Assembly (NCBI GenBank): GCA_002722315.1
Contig: PBLG01000047.1
Coordinates: forward strand, 1 to 64,000
Direction of reading: 5' to 3'
From: Lysobacterales bacterium
GTDB taxonomy: Bacteria; Pseudomonadota; Gammaproteobacteria; Xanthomonadales; Wenzhouxiangellaceae
DNA length: 64,000 nt
The notes beneath the pieces were generated by a model. The model was not told where the DNA came from. It worked only from the letters and a program-made list of their open reading frames with translations, and did no database searches. The translations under genes and the position numbers were made by a program. This document shows positions 34,360 to 45,016 of the stretch, in pieces; the first letter of the stretch is position 1; each line of letters starts with the position of its first letter.

Positions 34360-36477
34360 ATGCCTAATCGCCTGTCGGGCGCGCTGAGCCCGTATCTCGA
34401 ACAACACGCCGAAAATCCGGTCGACTGGTACCCGTGGGGCCCGGAAGCCCTGGAGGCCGCCCGCACCGCCGACCTGCCGATCCTGCTGTCGATCGGGTAC
34501 TCGGCCTGCCACTGGTGCCACGTCATGGCTCACGAGAGCTTCGAGGACGAAGAAATCGCCGAACGAATGAACGACTGGTTCGTCAACGTCAAGGTCGACC
34601 GCGAGGAACGACCGGACCTGGATCGCATCTACCAGCTGGCGCACCAGCTCCTGACCGGGCGCGGCGGCGGCTGGCCGTTGACTGTATTCCTGGACCCGGC
34701 CGACCTGGCCCCTTTCGTCGCCGGTACCTACTTTCCGCCGACTGCGCGTCACGGGCTGATCGGTTTCGGGGAGCTTTTGCAGCGGGTTCACGGCGCCTGG
34801 CTTGACCAGCGCGACACCCTCAAGGCCCAGAACCGCCAGCTCCAGGAAGCGCTGACCATGATCTCGGCACAGCGGACACCGGTCGATGACGACCACGGCG
34901 AGCCCGAACAGGTATTGCTGGGTCAACTGGACGCGCGCCGTGATCGTCGCCACGGTGGGTTCGGCGACGCACCGAAATTTCCCCAGGCGCCGATGCTGGA
35001 ATGGCTGCTGGGCGCGTCTGCCGCCGACGAGCAGGCCGCCGACATGCTGGGCGATGCGCTCGATGCCATGGCAGACAACGGGCTTTTCGACCACCTGGGC
35101 GGCGGGTTCTTTCGTTACTGCGTGGACGCGGCCTGGGAAATTCCGCATTTCGAGAAGATGCTCTACGACAATGCCCAGCTGCTCCCGGTCTACGCCGAGG
35201 CCGCGGTGCGCTTCGACAACACGAGGTGGACCGAGACCGCCGCGCTGACCGCCGAATTCCTGTCGCGCGACCTTCGCCTGCCGGACGGCGGACTGGCCAG
35301 CAGCCTGGATGCCGACAGCCTGCCGCCGCCGGACGAGGAAGCGCCTTCTAGCTCCGATTCAATTCCGGATGTCGACGCGTCCGATTCAGCCCTGGAGGGC
35401 GCCTATTACGTGTGGACGCCGAACCAGTTCGAACAATGCCTGGGCCCGGAACGCGTGGATCTGGCCAAGGCGCGCTACGGCCTGGACGGTCCGCCCAATT
35501 TCGAGGGCGGCAAGTGGCACCTGGTTCGGGCACGAAGCCTCAACGAACTGACACGGACAGCGCGCGATGCCGAGCGGACCGCGCGCGAACTGGAACTGGC
35601 GCGAGGCGAGTTGCTGGCCTGCAGGCAGGCGCGGCCGGCGCCGGCGCGCGACGACAAGATGCTGGCCGGCAGCAACGCACTCGCCGCTGCCGGCCTGATG
35701 CGCGCCGGGCGGCTGCTGGGCAACAAGGGGTGGCTCGGGCTGGGCGTTGAAACGGCCAGCCTGACATGGCAGAGATTATTCGCGGATTCGCCCGCAAGGG
35801 CCGTCTGGCGCGACGACAGGCGCGACCACCCGGCCCTGCTCGACGACTACGCCGCGATGCTCATGGCGTGCATGGAATGCCTCCAGTGCCACTGGGATCC
35901 CGACTGGCTTGAACGCGCCGAGCAGCTGGCCGCGATCGTGCTGGACCGCTTCTTCGATAACGAGACCGGCACGCTGTACCTGACGCCGATCGACCACGAA
36001 CGCCTGATCATGCGCCCGACGGCCAATACCGACGACGCCACGCCGGCCGGCGCGGCACTGGCCGCACGGGGCCTCGCGAGACTGGGACACCTGATCGCCA
36101 GCGGCGAGTGGCTTGGCCTGGCCGGTCGGATCGTGGACGCGGCAAGAGGCGACATGCAGCGCACGCCGGCGGCTCACGCGGGCATGCTGATCGCCGCGCA
36201 CGAGCTCGAGAGGCCGCGGCCCCAGGTCCTGATCGGCGGAGAATCCGGCGAAGGCGACGACTGGCATGCACAGTTGGCACGCCGACCGGGCCTTTACGCC
36301 TACCGCGTGCGCGCCGCCGGCAACGGACTGCCGCAACTGCTTGCCGAGATCGCCGAGACGGCTTCGACCCGTGCCGTGGTCTGCATGGGTATGCACTGCC
36401 TGGAACCGGCGGACTCGTTCGAGGCGCTGGAATCGCGCCTTGCCGAGGCCGAGACCGAGCGGGCCGGTCTTGCATGA
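34360..36477 (+). CDS. DUF255/YyaL thioredoxin-like protein
   Basis: 705 residues. Opens [25 protein letters not shown] and has a thioredoxin-like CHWC at 50-53 ([16 protein letters not shown]), then an (alpha/alpha)6-type region with [30 protein letters not shown], the family's hallmark. Human SPATA20 and B. subtilis YyaL are relatives; function unknown. A segment at about 320-345 is Ser/Asp-rich. Coupled to the next gene by ATGA. Confidence 0.92.
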   Translation: MPNRLSGALSPYLEQHAENPVDWYPWGPEALEAARTADLPILLSIGYSACHWCHVMAHESFEDEEIAERMNDWFVNVKVDREERPDLDRIYQLAHQLLTGRGGGWPLTVFLDPADLAPFVAGTYFPPTARHGLIGFGELLQRVHGAWLDQRDTLKAQNRQLQEALTMISAQRTPVDDDHGEPEQVLLGQLDARRDRRHGGFGDAPKFPQAPMLEWLLGASAADEQAADMLGDALDAMADNGLFDHLGGGFFRYCVDAAWEIPHFEKMLYDNAQLLPVYAEAAVRFDNTRWTETAALTAEFLSRDLRLPDGGLASSLDADSLPPPDEEAPSSSDSIPDVDASDSALEGAYYVWTPNQFEQCLGPERVDLAKARYGLDGPPNFEGGKWHLVRARSLNELTRTARDAERTARELELARGELLACRQARPAPARDDKMLAGSNALAAAGLMRAGRLLGNKGWLGLGVETASLTWQRLFADSPARAVWRDDRRDHPALLDDYAAMLMACMECLQCHWDPDWLERAEQLAAIVLDRFFDNETGTLYLTPIDHERLIMRPTANTDDATPAGAALAARGLARLGHLIASGEWLGLAGRIVDAARGDMQRTPAAHAGMLIAAHELERPRPQVLIGGESGEGDDWHAQLARRPGLYAYRVRAAGNGLPQLLAEIAETASTRAVVCMGMHCLEPADSFEALESRLAEAETERAGLA

Positions 36478-37379
36478 TTGAAGTTGCCGGGCGAACCACG
36501 GGCCTGCCGGCGCGAGTCTTCGCCGCCCTCGCCCTGGTCTGGTGTTCGGCGACTGCCGGCCCGGCCGGAGACGAGCCGCCGGCATCGCCGCGCATCGTGT
36601 CGCTGGCGCCGCACCTCACCGAACTGGCGTTCGACGCCGGCATCGGGGACATGCTGGTCGGCGTCGTCGAATGGAGCGACTACCCGGCGGCCGCCGCATC
36701 GCTGCCGCGGGTCGGAGATGCCTTTCGTTTCGACCTGGAAAAAATACTTCGCCTCGAGACCACGCATGCGCTGGCCTGGGGCGGAGGCACCCCGCCGGGC
36801 GCCATCGCCGAGCTCGAAGCGCTTGGCGTGGCGGTGGAAATCGTCGAAATCGAAGGGCTCGAGGAAATCGGCAGCGCAATCGAGCGGCTGGGGGTGTTGG
36901 GCGGTAGTCCGGTGACCGCGGAGGCGACGGCAGCATCCTTCCGCGAGCGATTGGCCGATTTCCGCGCCAGGCGCGAATCGACCCGGCGCGCTGTTTCGAT
37001 CTTCTACCAGGTCTCGGAAAGACCGCTTTTCACGCTCGGGGCAAAGCACGTCATCAACGAGGTGTTTGCCCTTTGCGGTGGCGTCAACTTGTTCGACGAA
37101 CTCAATTCCGAGGCGGCCAGCGTCGACCTGGAAGCGGTGCTGGCGCGCGACCCCCTGGCTATCGTCATCGGCGGCGACCGGCAGGCCGCCGTCGAAACGC
37201 ACTGGGCGTCCTACCCGAACCTTCGCGCGGTGGCCTGCGACAACATCCTGCAGGTCGATCCGGCGCTGCTGGTCCGGCCCACGCCGCGCATTCTCGACGG
37301 CGCCGGCAAGCTCTGCACCTGGCTTGACGAAGAGGTGATGCACGCAGAAAATCCTGCCTGCAGGATCGATCGGGATTGA
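36474..37379 (+). CDS. BtuF-like periplasmic cobalamin-binding protein
   Basis: 301 residues with an N-terminal signal ([18 protein letters not shown]). [43 protein letters not shown] is the standard class III binding-protein opening (vitamin B12 or siderophore), and the C-terminal Trp-containing [10 protein letters not shown] segment is typical of BtuF. No permease or ATPase is adjacent, and no cobalamin riboswitch was seen. ATG overlaps the previous stop. Confidence 0.8.
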   Translation: MIEVAGRTTGLPARVFAALALVWCSATAGPAGDEPPASPRIVSLAPHLTELAFDAGIGDMLVGVVEWSDYPAAAASLPRVGDAFRFDLEKILRLETTHALAWGGGTPPGAIAELEALGVAVEIVEIEGLEEIGSAIERLGVLGGSPVTAEATAASFRERLADFRARRESTRRAVSIFYQVSERPLFTLGAKHVINEVFALCGGVNLFDELNSEAASVDLEAVLARDPLAIVIGGDRQAAVETHWASYPNLRAVACDNILQVDPALLVRPTPRILDGAGKLCTWLDEEVMHAENPACRIDRD

Positions 37380-37423
37380 TGGATTTCTTCACCACGGTCA
37401 GGCACGAACCGGGACCCCCATGC

Positions 37424-37463
37424 TTCAACGCAATGGCGGCAGGAAATTCCTGCCGCCGTTGAA
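37424..37463. terminator. Bidirectional hairpin between btuF-like and RND genes
   Basis: TTCAACG ... TGGCGGCAGGAA / TTCCTGCCGCC ... GTTGAA, a long nearly perfect palindrome between convergent genes. It lacks a long T-run. Confidence 0.55.
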
Positions 37464-37494
37464 TGAACATCGGATTCAGCGGTACTTGGACGAC

Positions 37495-40059
37495 TCAGGC
37501 CGCCGCACTGCCCTCGCGAGGACGAAGGAGCCAGCGGGCCAGGGCCGGTAGCAGCAGCATCGCGCCGATCATGTTGAAGATGAACATGAACGACAGCAGG
37601 ATGCCCATGTCGGCCTGGAACTTCAGGTCCGAGAATACCCAGGTGCCGACGCCCACCGCCAGGGTGACCGCCGTGAACAGCACCGCACGCCCGGTCAGGC
37701 GCAGCGTTCTCATGTACGCCTCATCCAGGGGTACACCGTCGTTCAGGTATTCGCGCAGCCGGCTGAATATGTAGATCCCATAGTCGACCCCGATTCCCAC
37801 GCCCAGTGCGACCACCGGCAGCGTGTTGACCTTCAGGCCTATGTCGAGGAAGGCCATCAAGGCATAGGCCAGGTAGCTGACCAGGACCAGCGGCAGCACG
37901 ATGCAGATGGTGCCGCGAATCGAGCGGAACGTGATCAGGCAAAGTACGATGATCGCGCCGTATACGTAGAGCAGGATCGGCGTCTGGGCAGCCTTGACCT
38001 CTTCGTTGGTCGCGGCCATCACGCCGATATTGCCGGTCGCCAGCCTGAACCTGAGACAGTCCTCGGTCGGCTCGACCTGGTTCATGCATGTATCGTCGGT
38101 CGTCAGCTCCGGTGCCACCTGTCCCGCCACCAGGCCTATCGATTCGGCGAATGTCATGAGGCCGTTGCCCGGCGTCGCGCTCGACGCCCCTGACGCGGCA
38201 CCGTCGTCGGAAATCGCGACGGTGGGGTCGATCGTCAGCTGCTCGCGCAGTTCCTTTGCTCTTCCGATGACCCGCTGAATGGTCTCGGCCTTGTGGTCCT
38301 CCATGAAGACCAGCACCGGCATTGCGCTGCAGTCTCGATTGAGCAGTCCGGTATCGGTATCAATGTTCTGCAGGTTCTGGCGCATGACGAACTGGTTGCG
38401 AGGCAGCACCTGCCAGCGCAGGTTGCCTTCGTTCCATCCGGCGTTGACGATCTTGGCGACCATCGGTAGCGTCAGGACCTTTTGCACGCCCTCGACCTGG
38501 CTCATCTGCCAGGCGAAGTTGTCGATGCGGTCCATGACCTCGAAGTTCTCGGTGCAGGCCTGCGAACTGGTTTCGGCAATCACGCCCAGCTGGTCGACGC
38601 CCAGCGCGAAACGGTCGCTGATCAGGCGCGCATCGCGGTTGTACCTCGAGTCGGCGCGCAGTTCGGGCACCCCGGCTTCGGAGTCCCCGATCTTCATGTC
38701 CTGGGACTTGTAGACCGCACCGGCAAAAAGAAGCGCGGCGACCAGGATGGTCACCAGCGCCGGCACCGGTCGCGTGAAGGTCGAAAGCATGCGCCAGATC
38801 CAGGATGTCTGCGCGGCCTTGGCGTAGAGCTTCTCGCGGAATCTTTCGGCGTTCCGGATGCGGGCATACGAGAGCAGCACCGGCATCAATATCAGGTTGG
38901 TGAAGATGATCACAGCCACGCCGATGCTCGCCGTAAGCGCGAGTTCCTGAATGATCCTGATGTTGATCAGGTAGATGGCGAGGAAACCGATGGTGTCGCT
39001 GAGCAGCGCGATAGAGCCGGGCGCGAGCAGACGCGTGAACGTGGCCTTGGCGGCATCCAGACTCGAGGCGATGCCGTATTCGTCGTGCGCCTCGTCGCGT
39101 CGATGCAGCGATGCGGCCGAATGCCCCCCGAACAGCTTCTCGGCGCTCCAGCCGCTGATCATCTGTACGCCGTGGCTGACGCCGATGGCGAAGATCAGGA
39201 ACGGCGTGAGGATGTTCATCGGGTCGATACCGTACCCGAGCAGACTCAGTATTCCGAGCTGCCAGATGACGGCGACGGTCGAGCAGACGAGCGGAAGCAC
39301 CGTCAACCACAACGACTTCGAATACAACGCAAGCAGCAGCGCCGTAATCAGGAATGCGACGCCGAAATAAGCGATGACGCCGCGAGCACCGTCGGCGATA
39401 TCGCCGACGATCTTGGCGAAACCGATCACGTGGACCGTTCGCTGCTCGTTCTCGAACTCGGATCGAATCTGCTCGAGCTGCGCGGCGACGTCCTGATAGT
39501 CCAGCTTTTCCCCGGTCTCAGGATTGGACTCCATCAGGTTGGCCCAGACCATCGCCCCGGAGAAATCCTCGGCCACCAGGCGCCCGACCTCTCCCGACTT
39601 GATGATGTTGGAGCGAACGCGCTCCATCATTTCCGGCGTAGGTGCAAAGTCCGCCGGGATCACGTTGCCCCCGGCAAACCCGTCTTCGATGACCTCCACG
39701 AACCGCACGTTCGGTGTGAATATTGACCGAACGCTGGCGCGGTCCACGCCAGGCAGGAGAAAGACCTGGTTGCTGATCTGCTCGAACGCACGGAAGAACT
39801 CGGGATCGAACATGTCGCCGTCGCGATCCATCAGGGCGACCAGGATTCGGTTGGCACCACCGAACTCTTCGTAGAACTGGAACGTCTGCATGTACTCGTG
39901 TTCCAGCGGCAGCTGCTTCTTGAAGCCGGCGTCGACACGCAACTGGACCATATAGAACGCCATGACTGCGGTGCCGACCAGGAAGATCAGCAGGATCAGC
40001 GGCCTTACCGAGAAAATGGCGTTGGCAATTCCGCCCTTGATACCGCCCGGATTACTCAT
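37495..40059 (-). CDS. MMPL/RND-family transporter (HAE3-like)
   Basis: 854 residues with two sets of TM helices around large periplasmic loops. TM1 LILLIFLVGTAVMAFYMVQ, then the first MMPL block (GVIAYFGVAFLITALLLALYSKSLWLTVLPLV; ILTPFLIFAIGVSHGVQMISG) and the second (VYGAIIVLCLITFRSIRGTICIVLPLVLVSYLAYAL; VVALGVGIGVDYGIYIFSRLREY). Related exporters move lipids or hopanoid-like molecules. Last gene of the five-gene envelope operon; it overlaps the YCF48 gene by 8 bp. Confidence 0.9.
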   Translation of the reverse strand: MSNPGGIKGGIANAIFSVRPLILLIFLVGTAVMAFYMVQLRVDAGFKKQLPLEHEYMQTFQFYEEFGGANRILVALMDRDGDMFDPEFFRAFEQISNQVFLLPGVDRASVRSIFTPNVRFVEVIEDGFAGGNVIPADFAPTPEMMERVRSNIIKSGEVGRLVAEDFSGAMVWANLMESNPETGEKLDYQDVAAQLEQIRSEFENEQRTVHVIGFAKIVGDIADGARGVIAYFGVAFLITALLLALYSKSLWLTVLPLVCSTVAVIWQLGILSLLGYGIDPMNILTPFLIFAIGVSHGVQMISGWSAEKLFGGHSAASLHRRDEAHDEYGIASSLDAAKATFTRLLAPGSIALLSDTIGFLAIYLINIRIIQELALTASIGVAVIIFTNLILMPVLLSYARIRNAERFREKLYAKAAQTSWIWRMLSTFTRPVPALVTILVAALLFAGAVYKSQDMKIGDSEAGVPELRADSRYNRDARLISDRFALGVDQLGVIAETSSQACTENFEVMDRIDNFAWQMSQVEGVQKVLTLPMVAKIVNAGWNEGNLRWQVLPRNQFVMRQNLQNIDTDTGLLNRDCSAMPVLVFMEDHKAETIQRVIGRAKELREQLTIDPTVAISDDGAASGASSATPGNGLMTFAESIGLVAGQVAPELTTDDTCMNQVEPTEDCLRFRLATGNIGVMAATNEEVKAAQTPILLYVYGAIIVLCLITFRSIRGTICIVLPLVLVSYLAYALMAFLDIGLKVNTLPVVALGVGIGVDYGIYIFSRLREYLNDGVPLDEAYMRTLRLTGRAVLFTAVTLAVGVGTWVFSDLKFQADMGILLSFMFIFNMIGAMLLLPALARWLLRPREGSAAA

Positions 40060-41134
40060 GAGTCACTCCATCTTCGCCGACGATGACTAGCCCGTCGTCC
40101 GCCAACGCCACGGCCGCATAGTCGCTGCCGAGTTGATCCGCGTCGCGCTCGATTCTTCCATCCGGATACAGCCGCAGCTTTGTGGCACCCGCGCCCACCA
40201 GGACGGCCGTACCGTCTTCGGCGACCTTACCGCCCATCAGGGTCTGCTGGCTGTCGACCGGGATTTCATCCCAGTTTCTGCCGAAATCGCAGGATTTCTG
40301 GATGTGGCCACGCAGGCCGAAGGCAAGCAGACAGTCCTGTTGCTCGAGCAAACCGAACATCGAGCCGGTATAGGGGAAACGGAACGCCTCCCAGGTCTCG
40401 CCTTCGTCGGTGCTCCGGAATCCGTAACCTCGCTCGGCTGCGATCACCAGCCTGTCGGAGTCGACCTGGATGATGGCATTGAGGTGGCATTCGCCGAACT
40501 CGTAGCATCCCAGGTTGGCGTCTTCCCTTGGATCGACGTCCTCTCCATCCTGAAACTCGTCCGGCATCGTCTCGATGTCGCCCTGGGCGCTCGCCAGGCT
40601 TGCCCAGTCGATGGCTTCCGAGGTCACTCGATCGGTGAGGCGACTCGATTCCCAGTTGATGCCGCCGTCGCTGGTCGTCATGAAGCGTCCGTAGGCGCCG
40701 ATCGCGAAGCCCTCGTTGGGATTCAGAAAGAGCACATCGAGCAGCGGCTCCTGGGCTTCCGGTTCGAAATGCTGGATAAACCAGGTTTCTCCCGCATCCG
40801 TACTTGAAATGATGGTTGCGTCGTGTCCGACGGCCCAGAGTCTCCGCCCGAACTGCGTCACGCGCGTCAACGTAGCCTGGACAGGCACCGCGCCGGCCTG
40901 GCGCCATTGAAGACCATCCTCCGACAGCAGCACGTGCCCTCTGGAACCCACGGCGACGAAACCGTCATCGTGACGAATGACGTCCAGCATGAGGCTTTGA
41001 TCGGCCAGCGGCGCCTGGATGGCGGGCTGCGGCTCGATCGAGCCTTCCTGCGCGGAAAGTTGAAACGGCATCAGAACAAGCATCAGGAGCGCCAACTTGC
41101 GCAGGATGCTCTTGTTGTTTGGCGATATTGGCAT
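40052..41134 (-). CDS. Exported YCF48/HCF136-type beta-propeller protein
   Basis: 360 residues with signal peptide (LALLMLVLMPFQLSAQ). Repeated propeller blades with DGGxxW-like STDAGETW, TSDGGINW, STDEGETW and CDFGRNW motifs. Name comes from a photosystem II assembly factor, but in proteobacteria this family commonly accompanies RND and DUF1329/DUF1302 genes. Probably a periplasmic partner of the transporter. Confidence 0.88.
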   Translation of the reverse strand: MPISPNNKSILRKLALLMLVLMPFQLSAQEGSIEPQPAIQAPLADQSLMLDVIRHDDGFVAVGSRGHVLLSEDGLQWRQAGAVPVQATLTRVTQFGRRLWAVGHDATIISSTDAGETWFIQHFEPEAQEPLLDVLFLNPNEGFAIGAYGRFMTTSDGGINWESSRLTDRVTSEAIDWASLASAQGDIETMPDEFQDGEDVDPREDANLGCYEFGECHLNAIIQVDSDRLVIAAERGYGFRSTDEGETWEAFRFPYTGSMFGLLEQQDCLLAFGLRGHIQKSCDFGRNWDEIPVDSQQTLMGGKVAEDGTAVLVGAGATKLRLYPDGRIERDADQLGSDYAAVALADDGLVIVGEDGVTHE

Positions 41135-41221
41135 CGCTTGGCTCCGTAATCCCGACGTGAAACGACCGACCCGGAGACCGGGCCGGTCGCTTGATCTAGA
41201 ACCTGCTTGGCGTCGAATCGA

Positions 41222-43111
41222 TCAACGGCGTCCGCGGGTTCTTAGCGCTTGCGGCGTGTAGTTGCTCGGCGAGAGTTCGACATTGAAGGTGTTGACCGGA
41301 TCCTGGTTGTCGATACCGACAGCCACGTAGCGGCCGGACAGAAGATCCATGTGGGTTTCGATCGTGGTCCAGAATGTCGGGACATCGTAATAGTTGATCG
41401 AATGCGCCTCCGAGGCCCGCCACAGCTCACCGCGCTGATCGTAATGGTCGGTCAGCAGGATCTGGTAGGAATCCTCGTCGAGGTAGTAGGTGCGCCGCGA
41501 GTTGATATGGCGCGTACCTTCCTTGAGCGTGGCTTCGATGATCCATACGCGATGGAGTTCATAGCGCATGTATTCCGGGTTCAGGTGTCCGGGCATGACC
41601 AGGTCGTCTGCCGTCACGTCGCCCGTATGCGCGTCGTAGGAATTGTACGGAACGTACATTTCCTTCTTGCCCACGACTTCCCAGTCGAATCGATCCATCG
41701 CACCGTTGAACATGTCCGTCATGTCGTTGGTGCGCAGGCCGTCGGAGGCGGTACCCGGATTGTCATAGGCCACGTTGGGTGCGCGACGCACGCGGCGCTG
41801 ACCCGGGTTGTAGATCCATGCCTGGCGGGGCTGGGCGATCTGGTTCAGGGTTTCGTGCACCAGCAGGATGTTGCCGGCCAGGCGCGCCGGGGACTCGACT
41901 TCCTGGAAGAAGTAAAGCAGGATGTTGTTGGTATCCGCAATGGTCACGCCTTCCTTGTAGTACAGGCCGAGGATTTCCTCGCGCAGCTTCACCAGCTGAT
42001 ATGCGCCGCTGGTCGTCGGCGCAACCTGGTTGTTGTAGCGCGTGCCGCCGATCCCCTTGTACTTCAGCTTGTGGTTCCACATCAGCTGGTAGGCGTTCTG
42101 GGGCAGCGGGAACGGGAAACCTTCCGCGGCGTCCTCGATACCCTCGCCATTGGCCACCAACTTCGCGGTCGAAGCGTTTTCAATGGTCATCTCGTAGGTG
42201 CGTTCCGGGAAGGACGCGGAACGGCGCGACGGATAGACGCGCATGAAGTAGGTTTCCGGGTAACGCTCGAAGGTCGCGATCTGGCCCACCGACAGCTGAT
42301 CGGCGTATTCCCGGTAATTTTCGCCGGTGATCACGAACTGCGGCCTGTCATTGGGGAACGGGTTCGGATGGCGATCGCCGGGCGAGTAGCCGGCGGGCCA
42401 GTCTTCACGCGTCAATCCGCCGTCCCATGCCGGGATTGTCCCGGCAGCGTTGCCGGCCCGGGGCGAGCCCATCGGCGTCAGGTCGTTGCCCAGACGCGCA
42501 ATGTTCTCGGGCGTGCGCGGAATGACGCCCGAAGCCGCTGAACTGTCGGCGACGCCGGCATTGGCGCTTGGCGCCTGGGCGGCGCGAGCACGCGCAGCTT
42601 CCTGTGCGGCCTGGCGCTCGGCGGCAGCTGCCGCCGCCTGACGTTCGGCTTCGGCCTCGGCAGCGGCCTGACGTTCGGCTTCGGCTTCGGCCTCGGCGGC
42701 GGCTTGAGCGGCCCGGCGCTCGGCTTCGGCTTCGGCGGCGGCTTCTGCGGCGCCGCGCTCGGCTTCTGCACTGGCCGCGGCTTCGGCAGCTTCGCGCTCG
42801 GCTTCGGCGCGTGCCGCGGCTTCGGCGGCTTCGCGCTCGGCCTCGGCGCGTGCCGCGGCTTCGGCGGCCTCACGCTCGGCTTGGGCCTGGCGTTCGGCTT
42901 CGGCCCGTGCGGCCGCCTCGGCGGCCCGGCGTTCAGCGGCAGCCTGTCGCTCGGCTTCGGCCTGCGCTGCGGCTTGTTCCTGCGAATCGGACTCGGCCGA
43001 CGAAGCACCGGTCTCTTCGCTCACCGGAGATGAACCGCAAGCTGCCAGAGCAAGCGCGAGCAGGGCCGCGGCAAGCAGCCTCAGGATTTTCTGGTTCGAT
43101 TGAATGGACAT
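41222..43111 (-). CDS. DUF1329 lipoprotein with long Ala/Glu-rich coiled coil
   Basis: 629 residues. Lipobox LALAAC with Cys25. Residues 46-180 are almost only Ala, Glu, Arg and Gln in 13-residue units (AEREAAEAAARAE), predicted as a long rigid helix. Residues 190-629 are a full DUF1329 domain (ENIARLGNDLTPMGSPRAGNAAGTIPAWDGGL opening; DRFDWEVVGKKEMYVPYNSYD). Normal DUF1329 proteins have a short signal, so the helix is an addition. I start at MSIQSNQKIL because it gives the signal sequence; it is 13 bp after the DUF1302 stop. Confidence 0.9.
   Translation of the reverse strand: MSIQSNQKILRLLAAALLALALAACGSSPVSEETGASSAESDSQEQAAAQAEAERQAAAERRAAEAAARAEAERQAQAEREAAEAAARAEAEREAAEAAARAEAEREAAEAAASAEAERGAAEAAAEAEAERRAAQAAAEAEAEAERQAAAEAEAERQAAAAAAERQAAQEAARARAAQAPSANAGVADSSAASGVIPRTPENIARLGNDLTPMGSPRAGNAAGTIPAWDGGLTREDWPAGYSPGDRHPNPFPNDRPQFVITGENYREYADQLSVGQIATFERYPETYFMRVYPSRRSASFPERTYEMTIENASTAKLVANGEGIEDAAEGFPFPLPQNAYQLMWNHKLKYKGIGGTRYNNQVAPTTSGAYQLVKLREEILGLYYKEGVTIADTNNILLYFFQEVESPARLAGNILLVHETLNQIAQPRQAWIYNPGQRRVRRAPNVAYDNPGTASDGLRTNDMTDMFNGAMDRFDWEVVGKKEMYVPYNSYDAHTGDVTADDLVMPGHLNPEYMRYELHRVWIIEATLKEGTRHINSRRTYYLDEDSYQILLTDHYDQRGELWRASEAHSINYYDVPTFWTTIETHMDLLSGRYVAVGIDNQDPVNTFNVELSPSNYTPQALRTRGRR
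42572..42976 (-). repeat. Imperfect tandem 39-bp repeats within the DUF1329 gene
   Basis: The coiled-coil coding part is made of degenerate 39-bp units; the clearest begin at 42789, 42828 and 42867 (GCTTCGCGCTCGGCCTCGGC type). In-frame unit length means copy-number change would keep the reading frame. Confidence 0.8.
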
Positions 43112-43124
43112 GGATTCCTCCGGA

Positions 43125-44996
43125 TTAGAACGAGTAGCTGATCGAGGCCGATGCAAAGTCGCGGTCTTTCAGCAGGTTGTTTTTGCCACCGCCAAAGAAG
43201 TTGGTGTAGGCGAAGTTCACGCCCCAGCGGCTCAGCAGGCTGAAGTTGGCACCAAGCGTGATCGACTTGCGGTCCTCGACGAAGTTGCCGCCGGGCCCGG
43301 GCGAGACACCGGTCACGTCGTGGTTGAAGGCGATTCGCGGGGTCAGGTTCCACGCCGTACCCATGAACGAATTGTAGGTCGGCGCGATCACCAGGCGATA
43401 ACCCCAGCTGAAGCTGGTGGCGAAACCGTCCTGCGTCGTGACTGGATTGCGCAGATCACCCCCGTTGAGCTCGTTGCCCACGGCGCCCGTGGTATCGGTA
43501 CCGGGGCCATTGAAGCTAAGCTCGGACTGGTCGGGAAGATCCCAGACGTGCATCGCACCGACTTCGCCGACCAGGGCAACGTCGTTGGCCCCCAGCCATT
43601 GCACCGGTCCGGTCAGGCGGGTCAGCGTCATCTGCGCGCGCGAGACGTCGCGGCGCATGAAGCCGCGGATGTCCTCGCCGGCCTCGAAATCGCCGAGCTG
43701 GCTGCGGAACCGGAGGACGGGTTCCGGAATCACGTTGTTCAGCGGCGACAGACCGGCGAACAGCAGTTCCACGTCGTCGATCTGCAATGGCAGGTTGGGG
43801 CTGTAACTGACCTCGCCCTGCCAGGCCCACTTGCTGTCGAAGATGGTCGTGTTGAAGCTGCCGGCAATCACGTCGATGTCTTCGGGATAAACGAGGTTGA
43901 AGCGACCCGAAGACACGTCGGTATTGGTCACGGCCGTACCGCTGACCAGCGGCAAGCGGCTGTGGTAGTGCAGGTAATACAACCCGAACTCGGTGTCGTT
44001 CAGCCATGGCGCGAAGTAGCGCAAGGCAGCGCCGAACTCGCCGGTGGCCTGCGGCGCCGAGCCGGAATCGTCCGGCCGGTCGTCGTCGGCCCGCGGCAGA
44101 CCGAGGGCAGGCATGCAGTTCAGCGGGGTCGGATCCACGCCGCAACCGGGCAGGTTCAGCGGGTCGTCGGAGAAGCGCCCGAAACCCAGCATTGCGTACT
44201 GTCCGCCGTCAACGGCAAAATCGTTGCTTGAGAAGAACGTTCCCCGCGCCTCGGGCTCGACACGGTCCCATTCGAAGAAGACCAGGCCTTCTGCAGACAG
44301 GTTCGGGCTCAGGTCGATCGTTCCGCGCACCATGCCCAGCGGGATGAAAGCGTCGCGCAACTCGGCGCCGGCCGTGCGCAGCGAGGTCACGTCGACCGGG
44401 TTGAGCACGCTTAAGCCCCCGGGAATGAAAGTGCTCTCGCCCCAGCTCACGACCTGACGGCCGACCCGAAGCGATGCCAGGCGGCCGCCACCGAGATCGA
44501 AATTTCCGTACACGTAGGCATCGAGGAGGCGACCGCGCTGGCCGGCGATATCTTTCGCATCGCTGCTCAGCGCATCCTTGTTCTCGAGCTTGAAGTCGTG
44601 AAAGAAGTTTCCGCGCACGAATGCACCGTAATTCTTGTAGCTGAACTCCATTTCCGACAGGATCCGGATCTGGTTGAAGATCACTTCGCCGGAATCGAAG
44701 TTCAGATTGCCGTCGTCGCTGTTGTTCGAAAAGCGGCCCCGCGCCTGCACCTGCTGTTCGATCGGCAGGGCGGAAATGGCCGGATTGAAATGCTCCTTGC
44801 CGACCAGATCATCGTCGCGATCGGCGACTCTGATTCCGGTCGAATAAGAAACCGTGGTGTCGATATTCAGGCTGTAATTGGGCCCGCCCAGATCGATCGC
44901 GTGGACCGAGCCGGCGGCCAGCGCCATGCCGATCGCACCGGCGAGCAAAGAAGGCCGGAGCACGGCGCGCGTGGCGTTGTGTTGTTGAGTGTTCAT
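43125..44996 (-). CDS. DUF1302 outer-membrane beta-barrel protein
   Basis: 623 residues with signal peptide 1-33 (AGSVHA). NYSLNIDTTVSYSTGIRV and GRQVVSWGESTFIPGGLSVLNPVD are family blocks, and the C-terminus ends in an aromatic (SASISYSF), the outer-membrane insertion signal. Strong GGGAGA before the ATG. Presumed pore for hydrophobic molecules working with DUF1329. Confidence 0.9.
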   Translation of the reverse strand: MNTQQHNATRAVLRPSLLAGAIGMALAAGSVHAIDLGGPNYSLNIDTTVSYSTGIRVADRDDDLVGKEHFNPAISALPIEQQVQARGRFSNNSDDGNLNFDSGEVIFNQIRILSEMEFSYKNYGAFVRGNFFHDFKLENKDALSSDAKDIAGQRGRLLDAYVYGNFDLGGGRLASLRVGRQVVSWGESTFIPGGLSVLNPVDVTSLRTAGAELRDAFIPLGMVRGTIDLSPNLSAEGLVFFEWDRVEPEARGTFFSSNDFAVDGGQYAMLGFGRFSDDPLNLPGCGVDPTPLNCMPALGLPRADDDRPDDSGSAPQATGEFGAALRYFAPWLNDTEFGLYYLHYHSRLPLVSGTAVTNTDVSSGRFNLVYPEDIDVIAGSFNTTIFDSKWAWQGEVSYSPNLPLQIDDVELLFAGLSPLNNVIPEPVLRFRSQLGDFEAGEDIRGFMRRDVSRAQMTLTRLTGPVQWLGANDVALVGEVGAMHVWDLPDQSELSFNGPGTDTTGAVGNELNGGDLRNPVTTQDGFATSFSWGYRLVIAPTYNSFMGTAWNLTPRIAFNHDVTGVSPGPGGNFVEDRKSITLGANFSLLSRWGVNFAYTNFFGGGKNNLLKDRDFASASISYSF

Positions 44997-45016
44997 GGCT
45001 TCGAATTCTCCCTTGC

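Noticed and set aside
42789..42905. 39-bp tandem units resembling a CRISPR array
   Set aside because: Units are contiguous, in frame and encode a coiled coil; there are no spacers and no cas genes.
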